Source: JAVBKX01 sp031553835 (GTDB lineage Bacteria > Bacteroidota > Bacteroidia > Bacteroidales > Azobacteroidaceae). Taken from it: DNA of 64,000 bases. The notes under the pieces are model-generated. The model had not been told where the DNA came from. It did not search any database and saw nothing but the letters and a program-made list of their open reading frames with translations. A program made the position numbers and the translations under genes. The stretch's first letter is position 1; every line of letters begins with the position of its first letter. The stretch is from assembly GCA_031553835.1 (NCBI GenBank), contig JAVBKX010000001.1, positions 42,832 through 106,831 of the forward strand, written 5' to 3'. Shown in pieces: positions 1 through 9,338 of this stretch.

Positions 1-2484
1 TATTACATTGATGCTCAAAACGGAGCAATCATAGAAAAGTACAACAATACTCCATCTGCCGGTCCAACCAAAGGGACCGGTATAGATTTAAATAATGTGC
101 AACGCACGGTGGATACTTATGAAGAAAATGGCTTACATTATATGGTCAATACTACCAAGCCTATGTTTAATGCTGCGAATTTCACAGGAACAATAATAAT
201 TTACGATGCACATAATAATCCCGATATTTATACATCCAATTCAACGGCATCTACAGCCGCCGCAAATTCTGCACAATGGAATAATCCACACGCTATATCT
301 GCCGCTTACCATGCTTCATTGACTTACGATTACATAAAAAACACATTCAATCGCAATTCGATCGACGATAAAGGAATGGATATGTTTTGTGTTGTTAATA
401 TGCCCGATCAAAACGGACAGGACTTTGATAATGCTTTTTGGAATACTGCCGGTGCATATTTCGGAAATGGACAAACGGATTGCTATCCGTTAGCCGGAGG
501 GCTCGATTGTGTCGCTCATGAATTCGGACATGGCGTGGTTCAACATACTGCCAACCTGGAATATAAAAATCAATCGGGCGCCATCAATGAAGGTTATGCC
601 GATATTTTTGGCGCTATGGTGGATCGAACCAACTGGACTATTGGCGAAAAAATCATGAAAAACAGAATGAATTATCCCACCGGCTACATGCGCGATATGT
701 CGAACCCTCACAATGGAGGACAGCAACTATGGGAGGGCGGCTGGCAACCTGCACATGTTTCCGAAATGTATCTCGGACAAGAGGATAACGGCGGAGTACA
801 TATCAACAGCGGCATTCCGAATCATGCATATTACTTATATGCGACTTCTGCAAGTAAAGAAAAAGCAGAACAAATATTTTACCGTGCCCTTAGCAACTAT
901 TTGACTCCTACTTCCAAATTTGTTGACCTGCGGATTGCGGTATTACAAGCAACAAAAGACTTGTATGGTGATGCAGATGTACAATTAATGGCCAACGCTT
1001 TCGACCGGGTAGGTATTTCCGATGATACGGGAAGCGGAAAACCAACCGACCTTCCTACCAATCCGGGACAACAGGGACTACTGTTAACAAACTTGGATAC
1101 ACGCGACCCGTACGGTTTATATAAAACGACCAACTACTCTTCATTTACTCCACTCACAACAAGCAAAATGTACAGCAAACCCAGCGTAACCGACGATGGG
1201 AAATATGTGTTTTTTGTAAATTCAAGCAACGTTATCCGCACTTTGGATATAACTACCGGACAGGAAAGAGCTGTAAGTAACGATGCGGGATATGCTAATG
1301 TCGCCATTTCCCGCGATGGCAACCGCATGGCTTTTGTCACCACTCAACAGGATGCAAAAATCTATGTATATGATTTTGTTTCACAACAAATGTCTGCTTT
1401 CCAACTCTATAACCCGACAACCGGAACAGACGGCGCACAATCGGGAGGAGTGCAATTTGCCGAAGCCATCGAATTTGACCATACAGGAGAATATATTCTT
1501 TACGATGCCTACAACATTGTCGGAGGATCGCTCAGTGGCGAGCCGGTTGATTATTGGGATATCGGCATGTTACATGTGTGGAACAATAACGGCAACTCAT
1601 TCGGTTCCGGCCAGATTGCCAAACTATTCTCCATGCTCGAACCGGGCGTAAATATCGGGAATCCTACATTTTCCAAAAATTCTCCCTATATTATTGCGTT
1701 CGATTATATGAATAAAAATCAGGAATATGCCACTTTCGGCATGAACTTATCGACCGGCGATCTGAAAATAATGTTTACCAATAGTACAACATCGTTTCCC
1801 AGTTACAGTGTGGATGACAAGACGATGGCCTTCGCATCATTCAATGCGGCGCCTTTTGCCGGTTATGTAGCCTTAGGAGATGATAAAATCTCTATCGCAG
1901 GACAAGCTGCATTGATTGCCAATTACGCCACATTTCCAATTTTTTACGGTACAGGCGCCCGTCAATTGGGTGTGAAACCCTCTGCTGCGTTTTCTGCTGA
2001 TGTCAGGTCGGGAGGCGCACCGCTTGAAGTTCAATACCTTGATTTATCAGACAATAAACCGAATCGTTGGAGTTGGGAATTTGAAGGAGGCGTTCCGGTG
2101 GTTGCCGCTACACAAAATCCGGTTGTTTATTATAATAATCCGGGCACTTACAAGGTAAAATTGACGGTTTACAATGATTATGGCAATGATTTCGTAGAAA
2201 AACAGTCTTATATTACTGTGGGAACTTCCGGTATTCAGGATACGCCGAAAGAAACTATATCCGTTTATCCAAATCCGGCAAAGGATTATGTTTGGGTGCA
2301 GGGTACAGGGCACAAGGTGCAGGATGTGAAAGTATTGGATGTTGCAGGGAAGGTGATTCCGGTTTCTTTTGCAAACGAAAATGATGAAATCAAGATTGAC
2401 ATTTCCAAATTAAATGCAGGAATTTATGTATTGCAAATAAATACACAACAAGGAGTTATCAGTCGAAAAATCATGAAAAATTAA
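1..2484 (+). CDS. Secreted M4 (thermolysin-family) metallopeptidase with PKD and T9SS sorting domain, 5' end missing
   Basis: The reading frame is open from base 1, so the start, signal peptide and propeptide lie outside the window. The first internal start-like codon is a GTG at 97 inside the domain and is not a real start. The zinc site HEFGH begins at base 517, and the third ligand lies in a downstream NEGYADIFG, the spacing seen in thermolysin-type M4 peptidases. After the catalytic part comes a stretch of repeated YVFFV/IAFDY/MAFAS-type strands resembling a TolB/WD40-like beta-propeller, then a PKD-like domain (WSWEFEGG to GTYKVKLTVYN). The end has the type A T9SS sorting pattern (VYPNPAKD, LNAGIYVLQI, basic tail). 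It should be an extracellular or surface protease exported by T9SS. The family call is firm; the propeller is inferred from repeat texture only. Confidence 0.93.
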   Translation, partial: YYIDAQNGAIIEKYNNTPSAGPTKGTGIDLNNVQRTVDTYEENGLHYMVNTTKPMFNAANFTGTIIIYDAHNNPDIYTSNSTASTAAANSAQWNNPHAISAAYHASLTYDYIKNTFNRNSIDDKGMDMFCVVNMPDQNGQDFDNAFWNTAGAYFGNGQTDCYPLAGGLDCVAHEFGHGVVQHTANLEYKNQSGAINEGYADIFGAMVDRTNWTIGEKIMKNRMNYPTGYMRDMSNPHNGGQQLWEGGWQPAHVSEMYLGQEDNGGVHINSGIPNHAYYLYATSASKEKAEQIFYRALSNYLTPTSKFVDLRIAVLQATKDLYGDADVQLMANAFDRVGISDDTGSGKPTDLPTNPGQQGLLLTNLDTRDPYGLYKTTNYSSFTPLTTSKMYSKPSVTDDGKYVFFVNSSNVIRTLDITTGQERAVSNDAGYANVAISRDGNRMAFVTTQQDAKIYVYDFVSQQMSAFQLYNPTTGTDGAQSGGVQFAEAIEFDHTGEYILYDAYNIVGGSLSGEPVDYWDIGMLHVWNNNGNSFGSGQIAKLFSMLEPGVNIGNPTFSKNSPYIIAFDYMNKNQEYATFGMNLSTGDLKIMFTNSTTSFPSYSVDDKTMAFASFNAAPFAGYVALGDDKISIAGQAALIANYATFPIFYGTGARQLGVKPSAAFSADVRSGGAPLEVQYLDLSDNKPNRWSWEFEGGVPVVAATQNPVVYYNNPGTYKVKLTVYNDYGNDFVEKQSYITVGTSGIQDTPKETISVYPNPAKDYVWVQGTGHKVQDVKVLDVAGKVIPVSFANENDEIKIDISKLNAGIYVLQINTQQGVISRKIMKN

Positions 2485-2494
2485 AAGAAAATAG

Positions 2495-2502
2495 TATTTT
2501 TG
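2495..2502 (+). promoter_or_regulatory. Bacteroidota -7 element TATTTTTG before the sensor kinase gene
   Basis: It matches TAnnTTTG. A start about 7 bases downstream would put the 5' end near 2509. That favours the ATG at 2532 over the in-frame ATG at 2505. No clear -33 element is visible. Confidence 0.5.
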
Positions 2503-2531
2503 TAATGACATGTAATTATAATCGGAGTGCC

Positions 2532-5456
2532 ATGAAAACACAATGTTTGCTGTTCTTCCGGCTGTGGTGTATAATCTGCTTATCACAGTATTGTACTTTA
2601 CAGGCTGCTTTCGGTCATGATAATTTGTTTCGTATTGAGTATGGTAACCGGCAATATACATTACGTGATGGGTTACCCAATATGTTGCTTGAAACAATCT
2701 TTCAAGACCAGGATGGTTTCCTTTGGATAGGAACATATAAAGGATTTGCCCGGTTTGATGGTTATACGTTTACACCCTTTTTATCCGAAACAGCTTTTAA
2801 TATTTTGCATTTTGACACGGATATGAATGGTAATATCAGAGCTTATACTTATCATGATTATTTTGTTGTAGATGCCAATGATTCTATTCGGAGTGTTCGC
2901 TTTGCACCTGATAGCATATTCCTCAATACGTACAATACCAGAAATTTACCTGTAGGCTATTTGATTCTGGAAAATTATGATGCTACACATAAATATCTTA
3001 AACGTTGGCAAAATGATTCCCTGGTCACAGTGCTGGAGATTCCACAACTGGATCAGATTGGAGAAAGCAAACCATTGCTGGACTTGGAAAATGAAAAATT
3101 GTATTTACCTTCTCCTCAAGGAGTGAATATTTATGATATTCGGTCCAAACAGGTCAAATTGATAAAGAATCTGGAGACAGAGATATTTGTCAAACACAAG
3201 ACGTGGGGAATTTTAGGATTTGGGACAGATGGAATTTACAAGTTTACAGAAAATGAACATGAGAAACTTACATCATATCAATTCGCTCAGGATATTCAGG
3301 CAATTGAAACATCTGATGGAAGCATAATCATTAAGGATATGCATTCTATTTACCGATTTCGAAATGGTATTTTGGAGACTCTTGTATCTAAATCAGGAGG
3401 AGTTATTGTGGACTTGTTATGTGACAGGGAAGGAAATTTATGGTCTGCTTCGCACGCTGGTTTATGTAATTATTTTCGTTTTGATTTTAAAAATTTTCAC
3501 TTAGACAATGACAAAGTAAAAAGTGTAGTAGAAGACTCTTATGGGAATCATTGGTTTGGAACTTTTTATGGAAAATTAATCCGACGACAAGGTGAAAATA
3601 GCGTTTTGGTCAATTATCCGGCGAATATGATGAAATCCTTTTCTTTTGGTGCAACAGAACAAAACAAAATATTGTATTTACCAAGAGATAATGATGTATT
3701 AATGTATGACCAAAACCGTTTTTGGTGGGCAGGATTACCTGGACTTCCTTCAATGGCAGATGGATATTCACGTGTTGTACCTTATAAAGAGAATCAATTA
3801 CTTGTTTTGACACAAAGAGGTGTTCACCTATGCAACCAAGATGGCCAGTCGCTTCATTTTTTTCAGGAGAATTATTTTAAGCAACCGGATTTACAAGATC
3901 TTATGATTGATTCCAAGGGTCGATGGATTGTGTCGGGAAGTATCGGACTAAGTATAGTTGGAGATACAGTACAATTGTTTCAAGGCAAGAATACAGCTTT
4001 TACCATTTCTATATGCGAGGATAAACAAGGACGAATCTGGTCTGGAAGTGAGAATCGACTGAATTTATTGAAATCTGATAGTGTGGTGACTGTTCATCGA
4101 TTTGCAAATGATTTTATTCTCGGTCTTAGTTCTATCAATGATAATCATTTATTAATCGAAACAATACAAGGAATTTATATAATGAATTTACTACAAGATT
4201 TTTCCAGCAGTAAAGTGCAATTCTTGCTGTATAATCATCGGAATGGTTTGACTGCACAGGAACCTCTTGTTAATGGCATGTATCGTGATCATCAAGGAAT
4301 TTTATGGATGCCATGCGTTGATTGCCTTGTTTCTTTTGAGCCGGAGAAGTTGATCCGACAAGTCACACCTCCGGTCTTGCATTTTCAAAATTGTGAAATA
4401 TCAACAAATAATGTTATTTGGGAGAAAGCCAATTTAGATAAACCTTTTTCATATAAATTCCATAACATCAAATTTTCGTTTATTGGGTTAAAATATTCTG
4501 CTATTGAGAATGTTCGTTATACTTATCGATTGAAAGGTTTTCAAGAAGAGTGGAGCAAACCGTCATCTATTAGGGAAACTAACTTTAATAATTTACCTCC
4601 GGGTGATTATGTCTTTGAAGTGTATGCAGATGCTGGAACGGACGATTCTCGTACGGGAATTCAACAAATACGATTTAACATTCAACCTGCTTTCTGGCAA
4701 ACAGCTTGGTTTCCTGTAATTTCAATCCTATTGCTGATGTTACTTACTACAGGGATTGCTCTCTCTATTCAACGCAAAAAAAATTGTCGATTATTAGAGC
4801 AATTGGAAGCAGAAAAAGAACTCAACGAATTGCGAATCAAAAGCATCCGGCTTCGTTCCATTCCTCATTTCAATGCTAATGTGCTGTCTGCCATCGAATA
4901 TTACATTATGAATTTTTCAAAAGAAGAAGCTAACCGGTTGTTGAATATTTATTCCGAATTCATCGGTCGCACGCTGCGCGAAGTCGATAAAGCCTCCCGG
5001 AGTCTGGAAGAAGAATTAGAATATACTGAATTGTATCTCAAATTAGAAAAATTGCGGTTTGTCGATAAATTCGATTATAACATCGACATTGCACCCGAGA
5101 TTGCTAAAGATGTACAATTACCCAACATGATTTTGCATACATATTGTGAAAATGCCATCAAACATGGATTTGCAGGCCGAAGTTCGGGGTGCTTACTACA
5201 AATTTCCGCAAAACAAAAAGGAGATTCGGTCGAAGTAAAAGTGGAAGACAATGGCGTAGGGAGAAAAGCTGCCGAAGCCAACAAAAATATTAGAAGTACA
5301 AAACAAGGACTAAGCATCCTCAACCGGCAAATTGAGATTTATAATCGTTTCAATAAAAAGCAAATTATTCAAAAAATTGTTGATTTATACAACAATGAAA
5401 ACCCTGTTGGCACTCGTTTTATCATTGAAATTCCGTATGGTTTTATTTATAAGTAA
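2532..5456 (+). CDS. Reg_prop/Y_Y_Y sensor histidine kinase (LytS-type His_kinase domain)
   Basis: The ATG at 2532 is preferred to the ATG at 2505 because it opens a signal-peptide-like stretch (MKTQCLLFFRLWCIICL) and lies downstream of the predicted promoter; this gives 974 residues. The periplasmic part begins with a Reg_prop repeat (LRDGLPN ... GFLWIGTYKGFARFDGY) and continues with propeller blades. A Y_Y_Y domain (YTYRLKGFQEEW ... LPPGDYVFEVYA) and one membrane helix near residue 730 follow. The cytoplasmic kinase keeps a histidine at about residue 779 in PHFNANVL, where typical LytS proteins have PHFLFN. The ATPase part shows NMILHTYCENAIKHGF and a DNGVG motif. It is not fused to a regulator; the LytTR gene at 6222 is the likely partner. 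The ligand is unknown. Confidence 0.9.
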   Translation: MKTQCLLFFRLWCIICLSQYCTLQAAFGHDNLFRIEYGNRQYTLRDGLPNMLLETIFQDQDGFLWIGTYKGFARFDGYTFTPFLSETAFNILHFDTDMNGNIRAYTYHDYFVVDANDSIRSVRFAPDSIFLNTYNTRNLPVGYLILENYDATHKYLKRWQNDSLVTVLEIPQLDQIGESKPLLDLENEKLYLPSPQGVNIYDIRSKQVKLIKNLETEIFVKHKTWGILGFGTDGIYKFTENEHEKLTSYQFAQDIQAIETSDGSIIIKDMHSIYRFRNGILETLVSKSGGVIVDLLCDREGNLWSASHAGLCNYFRFDFKNFHLDNDKVKSVVEDSYGNHWFGTFYGKLIRRQGENSVLVNYPANMMKSFSFGATEQNKILYLPRDNDVLMYDQNRFWWAGLPGLPSMADGYSRVVPYKENQLLVLTQRGVHLCNQDGQSLHFFQENYFKQPDLQDLMIDSKGRWIVSGSIGLSIVGDTVQLFQGKNTAFTISICEDKQGRIWSGSENRLNLLKSDSVVTVHRFANDFILGLSSINDNHLLIETIQGIYIMNLLQDFSSSKVQFLLYNHRNGLTAQEPLVNGMYRDHQGILWMPCVDCLVSFEPEKLIRQVTPPVLHFQNCEISTNNVIWEKANLDKPFSYKFHNIKFSFIGLKYSAIENVRYTYRLKGFQEEWSKPSSIRETNFNNLPPGDYVFEVYADAGTDDSRTGIQQIRFNIQPAFWQTAWFPVISILLLMLLTTGIALSIQRKKNCRLLEQLEAEKELNELRIKSIRLRSIPHFNANVLSAIEYYIMNFSKEEANRLLNIYSEFIGRTLREVDKASRSLEEELEYTELYLKLEKLRFVDKFDYNIDIAPEIAKDVQLPNMILHTYCENAIKHGFAGRSSGCLLQISAKQKGDSVEVKVEDNGVGRKAAEANKNIRSTKQGLSILNRQIEIYNRFNKKQIIQKIVDLYNNENPVGTRFIIEIPYGFIYK

Positions 5457-5501
5457 TCACCCAAATACTTTATTTATTCTGCAACTATTTTTAAGTGTAA
5501 A

Positions 5502-5533
5502 TTTGATTTAAAAGACAAATAATTCTATATTTG
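5502..5533 (+). promoter_or_regulatory. Promoter for the Uma2 gene: TTTG, 20 bases, TATATTTG
   Basis: TTTG at 5502-5505 and TATATTTG at 5526-5533 fit the Bacteroidota -33/-7 pattern with near-ideal spacing. It shows that the Uma2 and LytTR genes can be transcribed apart from the kinase. Confidence 0.65.
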
Positions 5534-5551
5534 CATTAAATACACAGACGA

Positions 5552-6217
5552 ATGGAAACAAAGGAAACACAACAACCCCAAAAAAAACATCCGGAACCGG
5601 AAGATAAAAAAAGCAAAGTAGAAGAGCCCGCTTTAGCCTATGGAGAGCAACGATATTCTTATGCCGATTATCTGACATGGGCAGATAATAACATGAAGGA
5701 ATTGTTGAATGGTATCGCTTATACTTTCTCCGCTCCTTTTCGCAATCATGCGGAATTCACATCCAAATTGATGATAAAAGCAGGCTCGTTCATCACGCGC
5801 CGAAGAGGAAAATGCAAAATTTACCACACACCCTTCGATGTCCGGCTGCCCCTCGACGGCGAAACTGCCAATGATAAAATATACAATGTAGTACAACCCG
5901 ATATTTGTGTTATTTGCGACCCTTCTAAATTAGACGAAAGGGGTTGTATTGGCGCTCCCGATTTAGTAGTAGAAGTAATTTCTCCAAGTACAGGAAAAAG
6001 GGATTTCAATGAAAAATATTACCTGTACGAAGCTGCCGGTGTCAAGGAATATTGGATCGTATTTCCCAAAGACCAGGCTATAACTGTTTTTCTATTGCAA
6101 GAAGATGGAAAATATGACGACGGGACAACTTATCAATTAATCGATGAAAAAGTACATGTTCCGGTTCATGCATTAGAAGGATTAATCATTGATTTGGACG
6201 AACTTTTTGAAGAATAA
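5552..6217 (+). CDS. Uma2-family (DUF820) PD-(D/E)XK nuclease-like protein
   Basis: A 221-residue cytoplasmic protein with a charged N-terminal tail (about residues 1-35, rich in K, E, P and Q) followed by one Uma2 domain. Visible family motifs are YADYLTWADN near the front, QPDICVICD, GAPDLVVEVISPST, RDFNEKYYLYEAAGVKEYWIV. The Asp of QPD, the Glu of VVEV and the Lys of FNEK fit the PD-(D/E)XK catalytic pattern. Uma2 proteins are abundant in cyanobacteria and scattered elsewhere; their biological role is not settled. It has its own promoter and ends 4 bases before the LytTR gene, so the two are probably cotranslated. Its place between a kinase and a regulator gene is unusual. Confidence 0.88.
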   Translation: METKETQQPQKKHPEPEDKKSKVEEPALAYGEQRYSYADYLTWADNNMKELLNGIAYTFSAPFRNHAEFTSKLMIKAGSFITRRRGKCKIYHTPFDVRLPLDGETANDKIYNVVQPDICVICDPSKLDERGCIGAPDLVVEVISPSTGKRDFNEKYYLYEAAGVKEYWIVFPKDQAITVFLLQEDGKYDDGTTYQLIDEKVHVPVHALEGLIIDLDELFEE

Positions 6218-6221
6218 ATCC

Positions 6222-6980
6222 ATGCAAGACTGCATCCGTACCATCATTGTGGAAGATGAATTCCATCCGCGTCAAACGCTTCTTCAAAAGTTGACCGAGC
6301 ATCACCCCGAAATAGAAGTGGTAAAAACGTGTGAGGATGCGGAGAATGCATTGATTGAAATACTGCGTCACCAACCGCAATTGTTGTTTCTGGACATCCA
6401 TCTGCCCAATAAAAACGGATTATGGTTAGCCGACCAATTGAACCAAATGGCGTGTGAAACATTTGCTCCTCCCGGAATTATTTTCACAACGGCTTACAAT
6501 GATTCGGAATATCTATTAAATGCGATCCGTTTATCAGCCATCGATTACCTGATCAAACCCATATTACTCGATAACCTGTCGCTCGCCATCGAACGCTTTA
6601 AAAAGAAAGTTGGCACTGTATCCACCGTGCGTGCTCTGATTGAGACAATACAAAACGAAAAAATGTTCCGCTTCAAAAACGTCAGCGGGCTGCTGCTCGT
6701 TAAATCCGACGATATTGTTTACGTGGAAGGGGATGGCAATTATGCCCGGATGGCCTTAGTCAATGGCGAATTCGAAGAAATTTTTGAACGTCTGGGAGAA
6801 ATCGAACAGGCTTTACCCAAAGACTCTTTCATTCGTGCCGGAAAAAGTATTATTGTAAACAAAAAATATATACGTCGGATTAATGCCCGCAAATCACTTG
6901 TGCAGATGGTAACCTCAGAAGCTACTTTTGAAGTCGAAGTATCGGCAGGTGCATTGAAACTATTGAAAAACCTTGAATAG
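6222..6980 (+). CDS. LytTR-family response regulator
   Basis: The ATG at 6222 is chosen over an upstream in-frame TTG (6189) that lies inside the Uma2 gene; this gives 252 residues. The receiver domain (about 1-120) has an acidic pair ED at 11-12, the phosphoacceptor Asp at about 58 in LLFLDIHLP, and the conserved Lys in IDYLIKPI. A LytTR DNA-binding domain follows (about 150-250): FKNVSGLLLVKSDDIVYVEG, FIRAGKSIIVNKKYIRRI. Such regulators normally receive phosphate from LytS-type kinases like the one encoded at 2532. The stop of the Uma2 gene is 4 bases upstream. Its targets cannot be told from the sequence. Confidence 0.95.
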   Translation: MQDCIRTIIVEDEFHPRQTLLQKLTEHHPEIEVVKTCEDAENALIEILRHQPQLLFLDIHLPNKNGLWLADQLNQMACETFAPPGIIFTTAYNDSEYLLNAIRLSAIDYLIKPILLDNLSLAIERFKKKVGTVSTVRALIETIQNEKMFRFKNVSGLLLVKSDDIVYVEGDGNYARMALVNGEFEEIFERLGEIEQALPKDSFIRAGKSIIVNKKYIRRINARKSLVQMVTSEATFEVEVSAGALKLLKNLE

Positions 6981-7167
6981 TATAACCAAAAGCTATTTTT
7001 CATACTTGATATCGTTGACAAACTCATAAATTTTCAGTTAAATCGGAAGAAGCGAATATCGTATAATCAAGCAATCCAAATAATACCAACTATATCGGCA
7101 GGAGCTTTAATCAATTAAAAAAACGGAATTATACAATCCGCAAAAGTTATTCTTTTTGCTTATTTCG

Positions 7168-7198
7168 TTGGCGGTATAATAAATTTCAACTAAATTTG
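7168..7198 (+). promoter_or_regulatory. Promoter of the O-acylation operon: TTG, 20 bases, TAAATTTG
   Basis: TTG at 7168-7170 and TAAATTTG at 7191-7198 lie 45 bases before the FkbH-like gene. The rest of the 263-base gap 6981-7243 shows nothing else I can name. Confidence 0.65.
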
Positions 7199-7243
7199 CA
7201 CCTCACTTGCGCTAGCATTTTCACATCGAACAAATATTAAAGC

Positions 7244-8971
7244 ATGATTGAATTTGCACTCTTAAAAAAAAACTTAAAAAAATCGACAGAAGGGTTTAAA
7301 ACGGTTCGGATGGCTATCCTTGGCGACAGCGCTACGCAATTTGTAGCGCAAGCAATCAAAGCCATGGGAGTGGAAAGCTCATTGAATTTGGAAATTTTCG
7401 AAGCCGAATTTAATCAAATTGACCGACAAATTTTAGATCCGTCATCAGAACTTTATCATTTTTCCGTAGATGTTGTACTGATTTTTCAATCCAGCCACAA
7501 GTTACTACAAAAATACAACAAAACCGTAACGGACGGACGGCACCGGTTTGCCGAAGACAATATCTCCCATATCCAACAATGGATTTCGGTTTTACAAACC
7601 AATACGAATGCAAAAATCATTTTTTGCAATTACACCGAAGAAGACGATCGTGTTTTCGGCCAATACGCCAATAAAGTAGAATCCGCTTTCATTTTTCAGC
7701 TTCGCAAGTTGAATTTTTCACTACAGGAATTAGCCTCGCTAACTCCCAATTTATATATTTGTGATTTAAGTACTATTCAAAATACAATCGGACGAGAAAA
7801 ATTCTGGTCGCCCGCCATCTATACCAATACTGAAATGGTGGTAAGTATTGACGCTCTTCCCTATTTTGCTCATGCGGTCGTACAAATTATTGCTGCGTTC
7901 CAGGGTAATTTCAAAAAATGCATTATCCTCGATTTGGACAATACGATGTGGGGAGGCGTGATTGGAGATGACGGACTGGAAAACATTCAAATAGGTTTGT
8001 TGGGCATCGGCAAGGCATTTACTGAATTACAGCATTGGGTGAAAAAATTGCAGCAGCGAGGCATTATTGTCGCCGTATGCAGTAAAAACACCGAATCAAT
8101 CGCCAAAGAACCTTTCGAAAAACATCCCGACATGGTGCTTCGATTATCGGATATTGCCGTTTTTGTAGCCAATTGGGAAAACAAAGCTGATAATATTAGA
8201 AAAATTCAACGGATACTCAATATCGGTTTCGATTCCATGGTATTTGTCGATGATAACCCGTTTGAACGCAATATCGTTCGCGAAAACATTCCTCAAATCG
8301 TTGTTCCTGAACTACCGGAAGATCCGGCGCTCTATTTGGATTATTTATATGGATTGAATTTATTCGAAACAGTGTCCTATTCCGGTGAAGATGCTAAACG
8401 CACAGAACAGTACCAAAAAGAAGCGGAACGAGTCGTTTTTCAAGAATCATTTACCAATGAAGATGACTTCTTAAAAAGCCTGAATATGATTTCAGACACG
8501 AAGTCTTTTGATAATTTTTCTATCCCGCGTATCGCTCAACTTTCACAACGATCCAATCAATTCAATTTAAGAACAATCAGATATACCGAAGAGGATGTAA
8601 AACGAATTGCGCAATCCGATCAATACGCCACATTCTCATTTACTTTAGAAGATAAATTTGGTGATAACGGTCTGATTTGCGCCATTATCTTAAAGAAAAA
8701 AGAGAACAAAACGTTGTTTATCGACACTTGGTTTATGAGCTGCCGGGTATTGAAACGAGGCATGGAAGCCTATACGCTAAATGCCATAGTGGCATTCGCC
8801 AAGGCCAATGGATATGATCAAATCGTTGGCGAATATATCCCAACTCCCAAAAATGAAATGGTACGCAATCATTACCCTCAGTTGGGATTTGAAGCTACCG
8901 CTGACGAAAATCGTTGGCGCCTCGATGTCGCAGCATACGAAATAAAAAAGAATTACATAACTAAAAAATAA
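7244..8971 (+). CDS. FkbH-like HAD-IIIC family protein
   Basis: A 575-residue protein with three parts. An N-terminal region (about 1-220) has an SGNH-like opening, VRMAILGDSATQFVAQA. The central HAD phosphatase-like domain has the DxDxT motif in ILDLDNTMWGGVIGDDG (about 228-244), then VAVCSKN and MVFVDDNPFER. A GNAT-like C-terminal part ends near HYPQLGFE. FkbH-type enzymes make D-glyceryl-S-ACP from 1,3-bisphosphoglycerate in polyketide pathways. The ACP gene 15 bases downstream makes acyl-ACP loading likely here too. With an MBOAT and an SGNH protein following, the acyl unit is probably moved to a cell-surface glycan rather than into a polyketide; that last step is inference. Confidence 0.9.
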   Translation: MIEFALLKKNLKKSTEGFKTVRMAILGDSATQFVAQAIKAMGVESSLNLEIFEAEFNQIDRQILDPSSELYHFSVDVVLIFQSSHKLLQKYNKTVTDGRHRFAEDNISHIQQWISVLQTNTNAKIIFCNYTEEDDRVFGQYANKVESAFIFQLRKLNFSLQELASLTPNLYICDLSTIQNTIGREKFWSPAIYTNTEMVVSIDALPYFAHAVVQIIAAFQGNFKKCIILDLDNTMWGGVIGDDGLENIQIGLLGIGKAFTELQHWVKKLQQRGIIVAVCSKNTESIAKEPFEKHPDMVLRLSDIAVFVANWENKADNIRKIQRILNIGFDSMVFVDDNPFERNIVRENIPQIVVPELPEDPALYLDYLYGLNLFETVSYSGEDAKRTEQYQKEAERVVFQESFTNEDDFLKSLNMISDTKSFDNFSIPRIAQLSQRSNQFNLRTIRYTEEDVKRIAQSDQYATFSFTLEDKFGDNGLICAIILKKKENKTLFIDTWFMSCRVLKRGMEAYTLNAIVAFAKANGYDQIVGEYIPTPKNEMVRNHYPQLGFEATADENRWRLDVAAYEIKKNYITKK

Positions 8972-8986
8972 AATAGTATTGATAAT

Positions 8987-9229
8987 ATGAATAAAACTGA
9001 ACTTTTGCAACCAGTTGAAGACATTTTCAAAAATGTTCTTGATGAAGAAAATATTACCTTAACCGAAACCACGACTGCCAATGATGTAGAAGGTTGGGAC
9101 TCACTCACTCACATCCAGTTGATCGTAGCCATAGAAAAACATTTTAAAATCAAATTCTCCTCTAAAGAAATTCTTTCATGGAATAACGTGGGAGAAATGC
9201 TCGACGCTATTTCTTCTAAATTACAATAA
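8987..9229 (+). CDS. Acyl carrier protein
   Basis: An 80-residue phosphopantetheine-attachment protein. The prosthetic-group serine is at about residue 39 in EGWDSLTHIQL, where the usual fatty-acid ACP motif is DSL. It is the second gene of the O-acylation operon, 15 bases after the FkbH-like gene. The GWDSL form is typical of dedicated carrier proteins that are not the housekeeping AcpP. It probably carries a short hydroxyacyl unit made by FkbH and used, directly or indirectly, by the MBOAT protein. Confidence 0.93.
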   Translation: MNKTELLQPVEDIFKNVLDEENITLTETTTANDVEGWDSLTHIQLIVAIEKHFKIKFSSKEILSWNNVGEMLDAISSKLQ

Positions 9230-9230
9230 A

Positions 9231-9337
9231 ATGATATTTTATCATATTGGAATTGTTGTTCAATCTATTGAAGAAACAACAAAATGTTTGTTTTTTAGCA
9301 TTTAGATATTGGTTTAATTGAATTATTAGAAAAATAA
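9231..9337 (+). pseudogene. Internally deleted VOC (glyoxalase/epimerase-like) gene remnant
   Basis: One base after the ACP stop, an ATG opens MIFYHIGIVVQSIEETT and stops at 9305 after 24 residues. This closely resembles the first strand and helix of VOC-superfamily proteins (usual form HIGIVV.DIE). From 9305, in another frame, the bases encode DIGLIELLEK and a TAA at 9335-9337. That looks like a VOC C-terminus, and it sits one base before the MBOAT start. Both gene ends and both tight junctions survive while the middle, expected to be over 300 bases, is gone. VOC genes next to FkbH and ACP genes would make sense in such operons. The N-terminal match is good; the C-terminal one is short and less certain. 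Confidence 0.6.
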
Positions 9338-9338
9338 G

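Noticed and set aside
6189..6221. Earlier TTG start for the LytTR regulator
   Set aside because: It would lie inside the Uma2 gene; the ATG at 6222 begins right at the receiver domain.
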